From Actinoplanes sp. NBC_00393 (GTDB lineage Bacteria; Actinomycetota; Actinomycetes; Mycobacteriales; Micromonosporaceae), in NCBI RefSeq assembly GCF_036053395.1, contig NZ_CP107942.1, forward strand, positions 9,841,001-9,905,000: a DNA stretch of 64,000 nucleotides. Direction: 5' to 3'. The notes beneath the pieces are model-generated. The model was not told the DNA's origin, made no database searches, and was given only the letters and a program-made list of their open reading frames with translations. The translations under genes were made by a program, and so were the position numbers. The number at the start of each line of letters is the position of its first letter. Position 1 is the first letter of the stretch. This document shows positions 26,947-35,762 of the stretch, one piece after another.

Positions 26947-27579
26947 ATGACAGAACGCGCGACCGTCGACATGTGGTTCGACCCCTTGTGCCCGTGGGCC
27001 TGGATCACCTCCCGCTGGCTGCTCGAGGTGGAAAAGGTCCGCCCTCTCGACATCCGGTTCAACGTGATGAGCCTCTCCGTGCTGAACGAGGGACGCGAGG
27101 AGCTTCCGGAGCGCTACCGGGAGATGCTGGCCAAGGGCTGGGGCCCGGTACGGGTGTGCATCGCCGCCGCCGAGACCGCCGGCCCCGAGGTGCTCCGCGA
27201 CCTCTACACCGCGCTCGGCACCCGCATCCACCTGCAGAAGTACGAGATCGACGACGAGAAGCTGTTCCGCGAGGCGCTGACCGAGGTCGGTCTGGACCCG
27301 GAGCTGGCCGCCGCCGCGAACACCGGCGAGCGGGACGAGGCCCTGCGGGCCAGTCACAACGCCGGGATGAAGCCGGTCGGCACCGACGTCGGCACCCCGG
27401 TGATCCACGCGCCGGGCCCGAACCCGGGGGAGACCGTCGCGTTCTTCGGCCCGGTGATCACCCCGGCGCCCAAGGGCGAGGCCGCCGGCAAGCTGTGGGA
27501 CGGCGTCGTGCTGGTCGCCGGCACTCCGGGCTTCTACGAGCTGAAGCGCAGCCGCGACCTCGGGCCGATCTTCGATTAG
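26947..27579 (+). CDS. Rv2466c-like DsbA-fold protein (mycothiol-dependent reductase family), CPWA variant
   Basis: Rv2466c-type proteins are thioredoxin-fold oxidoreductases using mycothiol. The 210-residue product has MWFDPLCPWAWITSRW near the N-terminus, where Rv2466c has CPWC: the resolving cysteine is Ala here, so a monothiol mechanism with mycothiol is likely (inference). GTPVIHAPGPN with the cis-Pro region and FFGPVITPAPKGEAAGKLWDG are typical. ATG 26947 is favoured by GGAAGA upstream; GTG 26932 is an in-frame alternative. Confidence 0.85.
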   Translation: MTERATVDMWFDPLCPWAWITSRWLLEVEKVRPLDIRFNVMSLSVLNEGREELPERYREMLAKGWGPVRVCIAAAETAGPEVLRDLYTALGTRIHLQKYEIDDEKLFREALTEVGLDPELAAAANTGERDEALRASHNAGMKPVGTDVGTPVIHAPGPNPGETVAFFGPVITPAPKGEAAGKLWDGVVLVAGTPGFYELKRSRDLGPIFD

Positions 27580-27631
27580 TTGCCATTCAGGGGCGGTCGC
27601 CGAAAAAAGCGACTCTTCGCCGCCGACCGGT

Positions 27632-27664
27632 CGTTGGATGGGGTGATGTACACCTCATCCAACG
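27632..27664. promoter_or_regulatory. 13-bp hairpin in the gap before the DUF1015 gene
   Basis: cgttggatg (27632-27640) pairs with catccaacg (27656-27664), and the stem continues inward with gggt against acct allowing one G-U pair. No T-run follows. It may end the Rv2466c-like transcript or be an operator. Confidence 0.4.
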
Positions 27665-27675
27665 CGGAGGCGAGC

Positions 27676-27885
27676 GTGCCCGAGAACGAGCCGATCGGAT
27701 CGAGCATCGGCGTTCAGCTAGGGGTTTGGGCGGATCTGCCCCCAGATGTGGCGGTCATGGTGGCTCCGCCGGTGACCGTGACGGCGTGTCCGGTCCCGCG
27801 GCCGGTGAATTCGCATCGCAAGGCCCAGTTGAGCAGGTCACGCGGGAACATGCCGGTTGGTAGGCACCGCAGGTACGCCGGGTAA
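27676..27885 (+). CDS. Possible small protein of 69 residues
   Basis: GTG 27676 lies five bases after GGAGG and opens a frame of 69 codons ending TAA at 27885, beginning VPENEPIGSSIGVQLGVWAD. Third positions are GC-rich but less so than in neighbouring genes, and I recognise no family. The rest of the 316-base gap 27580-27895 holds only the hairpin at 27632. Treat as tentative. Confidence 0.25.
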   Translation: MPENEPIGSSIGVQLGVWADLPPDVAVMVAPPVTVTACPVPRPVNSHRKAQLSRSRGNMPVGRHRRYAG

Positions 27886-27895
27886 GTTGCCCCCC

Positions 27896-29092
27896 ATGAC
27901 GGTCGTGCACCCGATCAGCCGGGCCTGGATCACCAATGGCGGTACCGGGGCCCAGAATTATGACGAGTTCGCCGACGACGCCGAAATCACCCAGATCATC
28001 ACGGCCAACCCGCACAGCGCGCTGGCCGTCGAGATGCCGCACCTCGCTCCCGACTCGCTCGGGAAGTCCTTCACCGACTCCCTCCCGGACGCTGTGGTCC
28101 GGCTGGAGCGGGCGAAGTCCGAGGGCCGGTACCGCCCCGCAGAGCAGGTCGTCGTGCTCTACCGCATCACCGGACCGGGTGAGGCGCCCGCCTACGGGCT
28201 GTGGAGTACGGTCGAGACCTCGCAGATCTCGACCAACGCCGACGAGCCCGGCCTGGTGATCCGCAACGAGGACGTCTTCATCAGCAAGGTCCGTGAGCGG
28301 GTCGCCCTCGCTGACTCGCTCCAGACGCTGCTGTCGCCCGTACTCCTGCTCCAGACCGGCAAGGGTGAGGAGCTGCACGCGGCCCTCGCCGACGCGGTCG
28401 ACGCGGCGGGCGAGTCCGCCGCAACCGATACCGATCAGACCGGGCGCACCCACGACATCTGGGAGGTCGGTCCGGGGAACCTGCAGGACCGGCTGCTCGA
28501 GCTGGCCGGCGGCGGCGAGTTGGTGGTCGCCGACGGCAACCACCGCAGCCTGGCCGCGCAGACCGGCGGGATCGCCCGCTTCCTGGCGGTCGTCACGACT
28601 CCCGCGTCGGTCGCCATCCAGCCCTACAACCGCCTGGTCAGCGAGCTGCCGGCCTCGCTCGACGACCTTCTGGAACGGCTCCGCGCGGCCGGCGCGACGG
28701 TCACCGAGCTGCCGCGTGCCGCGCAGCTTCCGGCCAAGGGCACGATCGAGATGTACGCGCAATCCCGTTCTTTCGCAGTAGGACTGCCGCCGGACCCGGC
28801 CGGCACGTCGGTGGAGAACCTGGACCACGCCCTCGTGGAGCGCGTTCTGCTGCGCGACACGCTCGGCCTGGACCCGGGGGACAAGCGGATCGCCTACATC
28901 GGCGGGGACTACCCGGTCGAGTGGCTGCGTGACGAGGTGGACGCCGGGCGCGCCGAGCTGGCCGTCCTGATCGCCCCGGTCACCGTCGACGACTTCGTCG
29001 AGGTGAACCTGGAGCGGCTCAAGCTGCCGCGCAAGAGCACGTGGTTCACACCCAAGGCCCGTGGCGGACTCGTCCTGGCCCAGCTGGACTGA
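27896..29092 (+). CDS. DUF1015 family protein
   Basis: 398 residues from ATG 27896, giving MTVVHPISRAWITNGGTGAQNYDEFADD. The motif VADGNHRSLAAQ in the middle is the DUF1015 signature (normally DGHHR), where a conserved Asp-Gly-x-His cluster suggests a catalytic or metal site. The family is often found near serine or amino-acid metabolism genes, but no activity is proven. It overlaps the next gene by one base (TGATG), indicating coupling. Confidence 0.8.
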   Translation: MTVVHPISRAWITNGGTGAQNYDEFADDAEITQIITANPHSALAVEMPHLAPDSLGKSFTDSLPDAVVRLERAKSEGRYRPAEQVVVLYRITGPGEAPAYGLWSTVETSQISTNADEPGLVIRNEDVFISKVRERVALADSLQTLLSPVLLLQTGKGEELHAALADAVDAAGESAATDTDQTGRTHDIWEVGPGNLQDRLLELAGGGELVVADGNHRSLAAQTGGIARFLAVVTTPASVAIQPYNRLVSELPASLDDLLERLRAAGATVTELPRAAQLPAKGTIEMYAQSRSFAVGLPPDPAGTSVENLDHALVERVLLRDTLGLDPGDKRIAYIGGDYPVEWLRDEVDAGRAELAVLIAPVTVDDFVEVNLERLKLPRKSTWFTPKARGGLVLAQLD

Positions 29093-30009
29093 TGCTGCAC
29101 CCACAGGTAACCGCCGCCGCGTCACTGCGGCGGCGGCCCACCGCCGAGGAACTCGCCGCCGACCCGTACCAGCGCTTGCTCGGCGCCCGTGCGGCGATGG
29201 AGGAGTCGAACGAGGCGGAGACCGGCCCGGCCCTGCCGTTGCCGGTCGTCGCCGATCTCGACGCGGACGGCGTGCCGTGCCGCCTCTACGCGACCCGGAC
29301 CGGTACGCCCGTCCTGGTCTACCTGCACGGCGGCGGCTGGTGTTACGGCAGCATCGAAACCGTGGACCGGTTCTGCCGCCGGGTGGCGGAGCGCTCCGGC
29401 TGCGCCGTGGTCTCGGTCGGCTACCGGCTCGCCCCGGAGCACGTCTTTCCGGCCGCCCTCGACGACGTCGCGACCGTCCTGTCCTATCTGCGCCGGTCCG
29501 GCGCGGACCTGGGGCTGGACGTGTCCCGGCTGGCGATCGGCGGGGACAGCGCGGGCGGCCAGCTCGCCACGGTCACCGCCCGCCGGCAGCGGGACGCCGC
29601 CACCCCGCTCGACTACCAGGTGCTGATCTACCCGGCCCTCGACCCGCTCACCTCCGCCGAGTCCTACGACGAGGTCGGCGGATACGGGCTGGACCGCGCG
29701 TCGATGAAGCTGGCCTGGGAGACGTTCGTACCGGACCCGATGCAGCGCCTCACCCCGGACGTGTCACCGCTCGCGGCGGACGATTTGTCCGGAATGCCGC
29801 CAACGTTGCTGATCACCGCGGAGTACGATGCGTTGCGCGACGAGGGCGCCGACTACGCGAACGCGCTGATCGCCGCCGGCGTCCCGGTGGTGCACACCCG
29901 CTACATGGGCGTGAACCACGGCTTCGCCCGAAAACTGGCCACCATCGATGCCGCCCGGGCCGCGGCGGACCAGGTGGCATCCGCCCTGCGTTCGGCCCTC
30001 ACCTTCTGA
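29092..30009 (+). CDS. Alpha/beta hydrolase, hormone-sensitive lipase family esterase
   Basis: 305 residues. HGGGW forms the oxyanion hole, GDSAGG holds the nucleophile Ser, EYDALRDEG the acid and NHGFARK the His: a complete HSL-type triad. Such enzymes hydrolyse short-chain esters in the cytoplasm. It is coupled to the DUF1015 gene through TGATG. Confidence 0.9.
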   Translation: MLHPQVTAAASLRRRPTAEELAADPYQRLLGARAAMEESNEAETGPALPLPVVADLDADGVPCRLYATRTGTPVLVYLHGGGWCYGSIETVDRFCRRVAERSGCAVVSVGYRLAPEHVFPAALDDVATVLSYLRRSGADLGLDVSRLAIGGDSAGGQLATVTARRQRDAATPLDYQVLIYPALDPLTSAESYDEVGGYGLDRASMKLAWETFVPDPMQRLTPDVSPLAADDLSGMPPTLLITAEYDALRDEGADYANALIAAGVPVVHTRYMGVNHGFARKLATIDAARAAADQVASALRSALTF

Positions 30010-30022
30010 AAGACTTTTTGAC

Positions 30023-30508
30023 ATGCGTCTCTACCTGGGTTCCGACCACGCCGGTTTCGAGCTGAAGAACCACCTCGTGAACCACCTGAACAAGCAGGGT
30101 CACGACGTGGTCGACGTCGGGCCGCACGCCTACGACCCCGAGGACGACTACCCGGCGTTCTGCTTCCACACCGGCGTCAAGGTGGTCGCCGACCCGGGTT
30201 CGCTCGGCATCGTGATCGGCGGCTCGGGCAACGGCGAGCAGATCGCCGCCAACAAGGTGCCCGGCGTCCGCTCCGCGCTGGTCTGGAAGACCGAGATCGC
30301 CGAACTGGCCCGCCAGCACAACGACAGCAACGTGATCGCGATCGGCGCCCGGCAGCACACCCTGGACGAGGCCACCGCGTTCGTCGAGGCGTTCATCGCC
30401 ACCTCGTTCTCCGGCAACGTCCGCCACGCCCGGCGCATCGCCCAGCTCGCCGACTACGAGGTGGCCCGCGAACTCCCCGCCCTCCCCGAGTCCACCCCTA
30501 GCGCCTGA
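30023..30508 (+). CDS. rpiB: Ribose-5-phosphate isomerase B
   Basis: Interconverts ribose 5-phosphate and ribulose 5-phosphate. The 161-residue product has YLGSDHAGFELKNHL at the start, GIVIGGSGNGEQIAANKVPG (the actinobacterial form of the phosphate loop) and NVIAIGARQHTLDEA. These match mycobacterial RpiB. The spacing of 13 bases to the hydrolase suggests a shared transcript. Confidence 0.93.
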   Translation: MRLYLGSDHAGFELKNHLVNHLNKQGHDVVDVGPHAYDPEDDYPAFCFHTGVKVVADPGSLGIVIGGSGNGEQIAANKVPGVRSALVWKTEIAELARQHNDSNVIAIGARQHTLDEATAFVEAFIATSFSGNVRHARRIAQLADYEVARELPALPESTPSA

Positions 30509-30530
30509 CCCAGCCACCACCGCCCGCCCG

Positions 30531-30930
30531 AACAGCCCTGACGGTCAGCCCACCCCACCCAGCTGACCGCGAGCGCTGCTTCCGGGCGTCCGATGCAGCC
30601 GTGGCGGTCAGCCCGTCCCGTCCGGCTGACCGTGAGCGCTGTTTCCGGGCGTCCGATGCAGCCGTGGCGGTCAGCCCGTCCCGTCCGGCTGACCGTGAGC
30701 GCTGTTTCCGGGCGTCCGATGCAGCCGTGGCGGTCAGCCCGCCCCACCCGGCTGACCGCGAGCGCTGTTTCCGGGCGCCCGAGGCAGCCCTGGCGGTCAG
30801 CCGGGTTTCGCCGGCTGACCGTGAGCGTTGCTACCCGGCGTTCGAAGCAGCCGTGGCGGTCAGCCCGGGTTGGGCGGCTGGCTCTGAGGGCTGTTTCCGG
30901 GCGCCTCAAACAGCCGTGAGAACCAGCCGG
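30531..30930. repeat. 63-bp tandem array of hairpins between rpiB and the next gene
   Basis: Units begin at about 30539, 30602, 30665, 30728, 30791 and 30854, with a remnant at 30917, all exactly 63 bp apart. Most units hold an inverted repeat ggtcagcc...ggctgacc (8-bp stem). In the unit at 30791 the loop sequence changed but the stem extended to cggtcagccgg/ccggctgaccg. Frames stay open through it because 63 is a multiple of three, but no protein is convincing. It fills the 426-base gap 30509-30934. Confidence 0.88.
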
Positions 30931-30934
30931 AAAA

Positions 30935-31528
30935 TCAGCGGCGCGGCAGGTCCTCGCGCGGCAGCCAGTTGCGCCGCACGATGGGCAGGTCCCGTTCGGC
31001 CTCGGCGATCTGCTCGTCGCTGGGCCGCGACGCGTCCCGAGCACGCAGGGCCGCACCCACGCTGACCTGCGACGACCCGGATCCGACCAGCCCGCGCAGG
31101 CCCCGTTCGGACTCCCGCTCGTCAGCGCCCGCGCCCGCCCCCGAGGTGGGCCGCCGCCCGTGTCCACCCCGCCCGGGCCGCTGCTGCGCGCCCTCGACCG
31201 GCGTGGTCACGGCAGTCGGCCCGGCCCCGGCACCGGCCGGCGGCCCCGGCACCGGAACAGCGGGCGGCTGAGGAACAGGTCCAGGAACAGGCGCAGGCAC
31301 AGGAACAGGCGCAGGCCCACGAACGGGCGCATGCCCAGACCCAGGAACAGGCCCGGGAACGGGAGCAGGCCCGGGAACGGGAGCAGGCGCGGGCCCAGGA
31401 ATGGGAGCAGGCGCAGGTCCGGGCGCGGGTGCAGGCCCGGGAACAGGTCCAGGGCCGGGAGCAGGGGCCGGCTCGGCGGACGGCGAGGTGGGGCGCACGC
31501 GACGGCGCCGGCGTTCGGGCTGACCCAT
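30935..31528 (-). CDS. Proline-rich hypothetical protein with conserved C-terminal segment
   Basis: 197 residues: a basic start (MGQPERRRRRVRP), a long Pro/Ala/Gly/Val low-complexity stretch of PAPAPGP type (about 20-100), and a more complex C-terminal part with SSQVSVGAALRARDASRPSD and LPIVRRNWLPREDLP. The C-terminal part looks conserved and folded; the rest is disordered. No function can be assigned. Confidence 0.65.
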   Translation of the reverse strand: MGQPERRRRRVRPTSPSAEPAPAPGPGPVPGPAPAPGPAPAPIPGPAPAPVPGPAPVPGPVPGSGHAPVRGPAPVPVPAPVPGPVPQPPAVPVPGPPAGAGAGPTAVTTPVEGAQQRPGRGGHGRRPTSGAGAGADERESERGLRGLVGSGSSQVSVGAALRARDASRPSDEQIAEAERDLPIVRRNWLPREDLPRR

Positions 31529-31559
31529 GAGACCGACGCTACCGCCGCCGCGCCCAACC

Positions 31560-32783
31560 TCAGAACACCTCGGTCGGACTCGGCAGCCGATGCCAGCGGA
31601 AGGCGTTGGTCGGGTCGTTGCCGGTGAGCTGCCGAACCCGCCCGGCCGCAGCCAGCGAGGACAGGGTCGTGGCCCCCAGGTAGGCCGCGCCCAGCTCGGT
31701 GACCGTGCAGCTCAGATCGGCCGGGTCGGTCGTCGGCACACAGGTCGCCCCTTCCGGCCCACCGGTGAGCCGCCACCGCCCGGTGTTCGACTCCAGCAGC
31801 GGATCGGTGATCTCCAGCACCACGTCGACCGGCGCCGCGTACCGGCGGGCGGTCAGGGCCTGTGGCACGTCGATGATCCGGACCCAGAGGCCGTCGAGCA
31901 TCGTCGCGCCGAGCCGGCGCGGTTCGTCCACCAGATACTGCAGGGGCTCGTCGACGGCGGCGAGGCTGTGCGTCACGGACCGGCTCAAATCGATGCCGAG
32001 CAGGAAACGCCAGAGCGCCAGATAGGTCGCCGGATCGGCCGCAGCCACCTCACGGACCTGCACCTCGGCGTCCGGCCCGTGACCGGTCCATTTGTCCTTG
32101 ACCCGCCACAGCGCATAGCCGGTGGGGCCGCCGGGGCCTTCGTGCACCACCCCGTACCGCCGGGTGGCGCCGTCCCGCCCGTCCTTCGGATCGACCAGCA
32201 CGTACCGCCACCAGCGCTCGTCCCGGCTGGACCAGCCGATCTGTTCCGGGCGCAGCTGCTCGTACACCTTGGTGATGGCCGGCAGCAGGTCGTGCGGGTC
32301 GCCCATCCGCAGCTGCCCGGACGGTTCGGCGGGCGGCGCGGGGAGACGAACCTCACGATTCATGATCGAGAAGCTCAGGCGGGCGGACGCCGGACCGTAC
32401 CCGAACCGTGGATAGATCTTGGTCTCGCTGGCCCACAGCACAGCGATCGGTTCGCGGCCGGCCTCGGCCACGTCCCGCAGCTGCCGATGCATCATCCGCG
32501 TCAACAGGCCCTGCCGCCGATGGGTCGGCAGCACGCCGACACCGGTCACGTGAGCGGCCGCGACGATCCCGCCGGGCACGGTGAGATCCCTGGTGAGGAG
32601 GTTGGTGTGCGCGACCACGGCCCCCTCGTCCTCGACCACCAGCGCGCGTTCCGCCTCGAAGACGGCCGCGCTCGCCTCGCGGTACTCCGCGGAGAGCTCC
32701 TCGTGGAAAACGGTGTCGAGCAGGTCAGCGATCGCCGGGTAGTCGTCGGCCGTAGCGGGCCGCAGCCGCAACACATCCTTCAT
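31560..32783 (-). CDS. Eis-like GNAT N-acetyltransferase
   Basis: Eis-type enzymes are hexameric acetyl-CoA-dependent N-acetyltransferases with broad amine substrates, known in mycobacteria for aminoglycoside acetylation. The 407-residue product has the first GNAT domain with VTGVGVLPTHRRQGLLTRMM (acetyl-CoA loop), the SETKIYPRFGYGPAS segment with the tyrosine expected near the active site, a second GNAT-like domain, and an SCP2-like C-terminal domain ending VF. A C-terminal Phe carboxylate is the family general base. Start ATG 32783. Confidence 0.87.
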   Translation of the reverse strand: MKDVLRLRPATADDYPAIADLLDTVFHEELSAEYREASAAVFEAERALVVEDEGAVVAHTNLLTRDLTVPGGIVAAAHVTGVGVLPTHRRQGLLTRMMHRQLRDVAEAGREPIAVLWASETKIYPRFGYGPASARLSFSIMNREVRLPAPPAEPSGQLRMGDPHDLLPAITKVYEQLRPEQIGWSSRDERWWRYVLVDPKDGRDGATRRYGVVHEGPGGPTGYALWRVKDKWTGHGPDAEVQVREVAAADPATYLALWRFLLGIDLSRSVTHSLAAVDEPLQYLVDEPRRLGATMLDGLWVRIIDVPQALTARRYAAPVDVVLEITDPLLESNTGRWRLTGGPEGATCVPTTDPADLSCTVTELGAAYLGATTLSSLAAAGRVRQLTGNDPTNAFRWHRLPSPTEVF

Positions 32784-32880
32784 GGCTTGTGTGTAACGGA
32801 CTGCTGTGGGTGAGGGCGACCGATTTGTTGGCTCGCTACCCTCGAGCTGACGACGTCGTACGCAGGCCGAGAGGGGAACC

Positions 32881-33495
32881 ATGCCGGAGCAACCGCAGTG
32901 GCCGGAGCGGACGCTCGACATGCCGCCGCAGGACCCGTGGGCCGACCAGCCGACGGCACAGACGGCTCCGCCCACGACACCGATCGACGCGGCGCCGGGC
33001 GTGCCCACGCCACCGGCACCCGAGCAGTCGCCGTTCACCCAGGGCCGGGCCCGGGTCACGCAGCGCACTCAGCAGTTCACCGCCGAGCACGAGCCGACCG
33101 GCACCGGCTGGCCGGAGGAGCACGGGCACGCCCCGCGCGAGCCGCGCAGCCTGTCCTGGCACATCCGCCGGCTGCGGCGGGGTAGCGAGTGGTCCAACGC
33201 CGCGCTGATCTTCGCGTTCGTCTGCTGGGGCATCTGGGTGCTCTCGTCGGAGGGCTCGTTCGTCACGGCGGCGATCGTCTTCCTGGTGACGGTGTGCGTG
33301 GCCGCGGGCGTGTTCGCGCTGTCCCGCCTGGTCGGCCGCCTGGTGCTGGAGCGGCAGATGGGCCGGGTCCGGCACACGGCCCGCGGCTCGCACATGGTCG
33401 CCGGGCTCTTCCTGGTCGGCGTCGGGTTCGCCCACCTGCGGCAGACCGAGTGGGTGATGGACGCCTTCCACTGGACTGTGAACCTGTTCAGCTGA
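32881..33495 (+). CDS. Hypothetical membrane protein with disordered N-terminus
   Basis: 204 residues from ATG 32881 (GAGGGGA upstream). The first 85 residues are Pro/Gln/Thr-rich and likely cytoplasmic and disordered. Three hydrophobic spans follow: NAALIFAFVCWGIWVLS, FVTAAIVFLVTVCVAAGVFAL and a weaker HMVAGLFLVGVGFAHL. No family recognised. It converges with the SDR gene with an eight-base overlap. Confidence 0.75.
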   Translation: MPEQPQWPERTLDMPPQDPWADQPTAQTAPPTTPIDAAPGVPTPPAPEQSPFTQGRARVTQRTQQFTAEHEPTGTGWPEEHGHAPREPRSLSWHIRRLRRGSEWSNAALIFAFVCWGIWVLSSEGSFVTAAIVFLVTVCVAAGVFALSRLVGRLVLERQMGRVRHTARGSHMVAGLFLVGVGFAHLRQTEWVMDAFHWTVNLFS

Positions 33496-34360
33496 CCGGC
33501 TTGCCACCGGTGATGCCGAGCACCTCGCCGGTGGTGTAGCTGGAATCCGGTCCGGCGAAGTAGACGTACGCGGCGGCCAGCTCGGCCGGCTGTCCGGCCC
33601 GGCCGAGCGGGGTGTCGCCGCCGAACGACTTGACCTTCTCCTCGGGCATGGTGGCCGGGATCAGCGGCGTCCAGATCGGCCCGGGCGCGATCGCGTTGAC
33701 CCGGATGCCCTTGTCGGCGAGGTCCTCGGCGAGCGCCTTGGTGAACGCGACGATGCCGCCCTTCGTGGTGGCGTAATCGAGCAGCGCGCTCGACGACAGG
33801 TACGCCTGCACGGACGCGGTGTTGATGATCGTCGCGCCGGGCGGCATGTGCGGCACCGCTGCCCGGCAGAGCCAGAACATCGCGTACAGGTTGGTCTTCA
33901 TGACCCGGTCGAACTGCTCGTCGGTGATCTCGGTGATCCCGCCCGGCTGCGCCATCTGGTAGGCGGCGTTGTTGACCAGGATGTCCACGCCACCGAGCTC
34001 CTGCCGGGCCCGGTCGACGATCGCCCGGCAGTGCGCCTCGTCCCGGATGTCGCCGGGCACGGTCACCGCCTTGCGGCCCGCCTTCTCGATCCACTGCGCG
34101 GTGTCCTGCGCGTCCGACTCCTCCTCCGGGAGGTAGGAGATCAGCACGTCGGCGCCCTCCCGCGCGAACGCGATGGCCACCGCGCGCCCGATGCCGGAGT
34201 CGCCGCCGGTGATGACTGCTTTGCGGCCGGTCAGTTTCCCGCTGCCGCGGTAGGTCTGCTCCCCGTGGTCGGGCCGGTCCGGCATCTGCGACGTCAGACC
34301 GGGCGGCTCCAGATCGCCACCGTCCAGCTCGGGCTTCGGGTACTGCTCACGCGGATCCAC
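33488..34360 (-). CDS. SDR family oxidoreductase
   Basis: 290 residues from GTG 34360, six bases after AAGGAGG. After a hydrophilic N-terminal extension, TGGDSGIGRAVA is the NAD(P)-binding motif, NNAAYQM follows, and the catalytic Ser-Tyr-Lys lies in TASVQAY and YATTKGG. The extension and IRVNAIAPGPIWTPLIPATM place it in the YghA/glucose-1-dehydrogenase-like group, often stress-induced. The substrate is unknown. Confidence 0.9.
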   Translation of the reverse strand: MDPREQYPKPELDGGDLEPPGLTSQMPDRPDHGEQTYRGSGKLTGRKAVITGGDSGIGRAVAIAFAREGADVLISYLPEEESDAQDTAQWIEKAGRKAVTVPGDIRDEAHCRAIVDRARQELGGVDILVNNAAYQMAQPGGITEITDEQFDRVMKTNLYAMFWLCRAAVPHMPPGATIINTASVQAYLSSSALLDYATTKGGIVAFTKALAEDLADKGIRVNAIAPGPIWTPLIPATMPEEKVKSFGGDTPLGRAGQPAELAAAYVYFAGPDSSYTTGEVLGITGGKPVS

Positions 34361-34414
34361 TGGCCGCCTCCTTCTCACGATGTCGAGGTGGGGTTGCCCG
34401 GATCAGCGACGGGT

Positions 34415-35323
34415 ATGCGGGCCGCCATGGGGGATTCGCGGGTGAGCGTCGTGGTCATCACCTGGCAGCGGCGCGACGAGGCGCTGGCCTGCCTGGCCAG
34501 GCTGCTGGAACTGCCGGAACGACCGCACGTGGTGCTGGTGGACAACGGCTCCACCGACGGGACCGCGGACGCGGCCCGCGAACGATTCCCGGGCGTCGAG
34601 GTGGTTGCGCTGAGCAGGAATCTCGGGGCCGTCGGTCGAAACATCGGGGTACGCCGTACGCGCACCCCCTACGTGGCCTTCTGCGACGACGACACCTGGT
34701 GGACTCCCGGCTCCCTGTCCCGCGCCGCCGACGTACTCGACGCCCATCCCCGGCTGGCCCTGCTCAACGCCCGGATCGTGGTGGAGCCCTTCGGGGTGGA
34801 GGACCCGATCGTGGCCGAGCTGCGCGATTCGCCGGTGCCCGGGCCGCCGTGGCTGCCGGGTCCGGCGCTGGGCAGCTTCCTGGCCGGCGCCTCGGTGGTG
34901 CGGCGGGACGCGTTCGAGGCGGCCGGCGGTTTCAGTGAGCGGATCTGGCTGGGCGGCGAGGAGGAGCTGCTCGCCACCGACCTGGTCAGCGGCGGCTGGG
35001 AACTGTGCTACCTGGAGGAGTTGACCGTGCACCACCGGGCGTCGGTGGTGCGCGACGCCACGCACCGGCGCCGGATCGGGTTGCGCAACACGCTCTGGTT
35101 CACCTGGCTGCGGCGGCCGGCCGGAGCAGCCGTACGCCGCACGCTCTTCCTCGCCCGAACCGTCCCCCGGGACCGGACCTCGCTGCTCGGCGCCCTCGAC
35201 GCGATCCGCGGCCTCGGCTGGCTGCTGACCCACCGCCGGCCCCGCCCGGCGGTGGTCGAGGCCCGGCTCGGCGTCCTGGACGAGGCCCAGCGCCGCTCGA
35301 CCGCCCGCCGCTACGTGGGCTGA
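34415..35323 (+). CDS. Family 2 glycosyltransferase
   Basis: About 302 residues, GT-A fold: VSVVVITWQRRDEALACL, VDNGSTDGT, the DDD metal site in FCDDDTWW, and the acceptor-side acidic motif LGGEEELLATDL. A C-terminal helix-rich region (TLWFTWLRRPAGAAVRR) is common in rhamnosyl/glucosyl transferases. Probably makes cell-surface glycan or glycolipid; the sugar is unknown. ATG 34415 and ATG 34427 are both possible starts. It overlaps the AtzH-like gene end by 13 bases. Confidence 0.88.
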   Translation: MRAAMGDSRVSVVVITWQRRDEALACLARLLELPERPHVVLVDNGSTDGTADAARERFPGVEVVALSRNLGAVGRNIGVRRTRTPYVAFCDDDTWWTPGSLSRAADVLDAHPRLALLNARIVVEPFGVEDPIVAELRDSPVPGPPWLPGPALGSFLAGASVVRRDAFEAAGGFSERIWLGGEEELLATDLVSGGWELCYLEELTVHHRASVVRDATHRRRIGLRNTLWFTWLRRPAGAAVRRTLFLARTVPRDRTSLLGALDAIRGLGWLLTHRRPRPAVVEARLGVLDEAQRRSTARRYVG

Positions 35324-35691
35324 CCGGTGGGCTCGGAGACGTGCGCGGTGACGATCCGCCACCCCTCGGGCAGGCGCACCCAGGTCTGCGACTGCCGGCC
35401 CAGCACCCCGCTGCCGGGATAGCCGAAGAGCGTCGTGACGACCGCTGTGCTGTGGCCGTACCCCTGAATCCTGGTGTCCTTGAGATGCCGGCCCGGCGGC
35501 AGCGCTGCCTGCGCGCGCCGCCACCTGGCCTGCTCCTCGATACCGGCCTGCCGGTCGTTGACGCCGAAGCGGACCGCGTCGGCGGTGAAGAAACCGAGGA
35601 TCGCCGCCACGTCGTTCGCGACCAGCGCCCGCTCGTAGTCCTCGAAAGCCGCGGTGACCTCGGCGATCACCTCGGGCAGATCTCGGTGCAT
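35311..35691 (-). CDS. AtzH-like protein (DUF3225, SnoaL-like fold)
   Basis: 126 residues with VIAEVTAAFEDYERALVAND, FFTADAVRFGVNDRQAG and GRQSQTWVRLPEGWRIVTAHVS, the DUF3225/AtzH pattern. AtzH was described in s-triazine catabolism as acting on 1,3-dicarboxyurea on the way to allophanate, alongside amidases. GAGGGAG precedes ATG 35691. The gene is last of four same-strand genes with two cysteine hydrolases and an NCS2 permease, which supports a role in urea-condensate breakdown (inference). Confidence 0.8.
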   Translation of the reverse strand: MHRDLPEVIAEVTAAFEDYERALVANDVAAILGFFTADAVRFGVNDRQAGIEEQARWRRAQAALPPGRHLKDTRIQGYGHSTAVVTTLFGYPGSGVLGRQSQTWVRLPEGWRIVTAHVSEPTGQPT

Positions 35692-35762
35692 CCGTGCTCC
35701 CTCTCGGTGGTGATGCGGCCCCGGGCGGAGGGTGTCCCGGGGCCGCATCGGTGTGCGGAACC

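Noticed and set aside
30531..30930. 63-bp array as a CRISPR
   Set aside because: Whole units repeat without variable spacers of constant size, and there are no cas genes; a tandem repeat.
30454..31167. Open frames through the 63-bp repeats as a repeat protein
   Set aside because: Several frames on both strands stay open because 63 is a multiple of three; none has a start with support or conserved ends.
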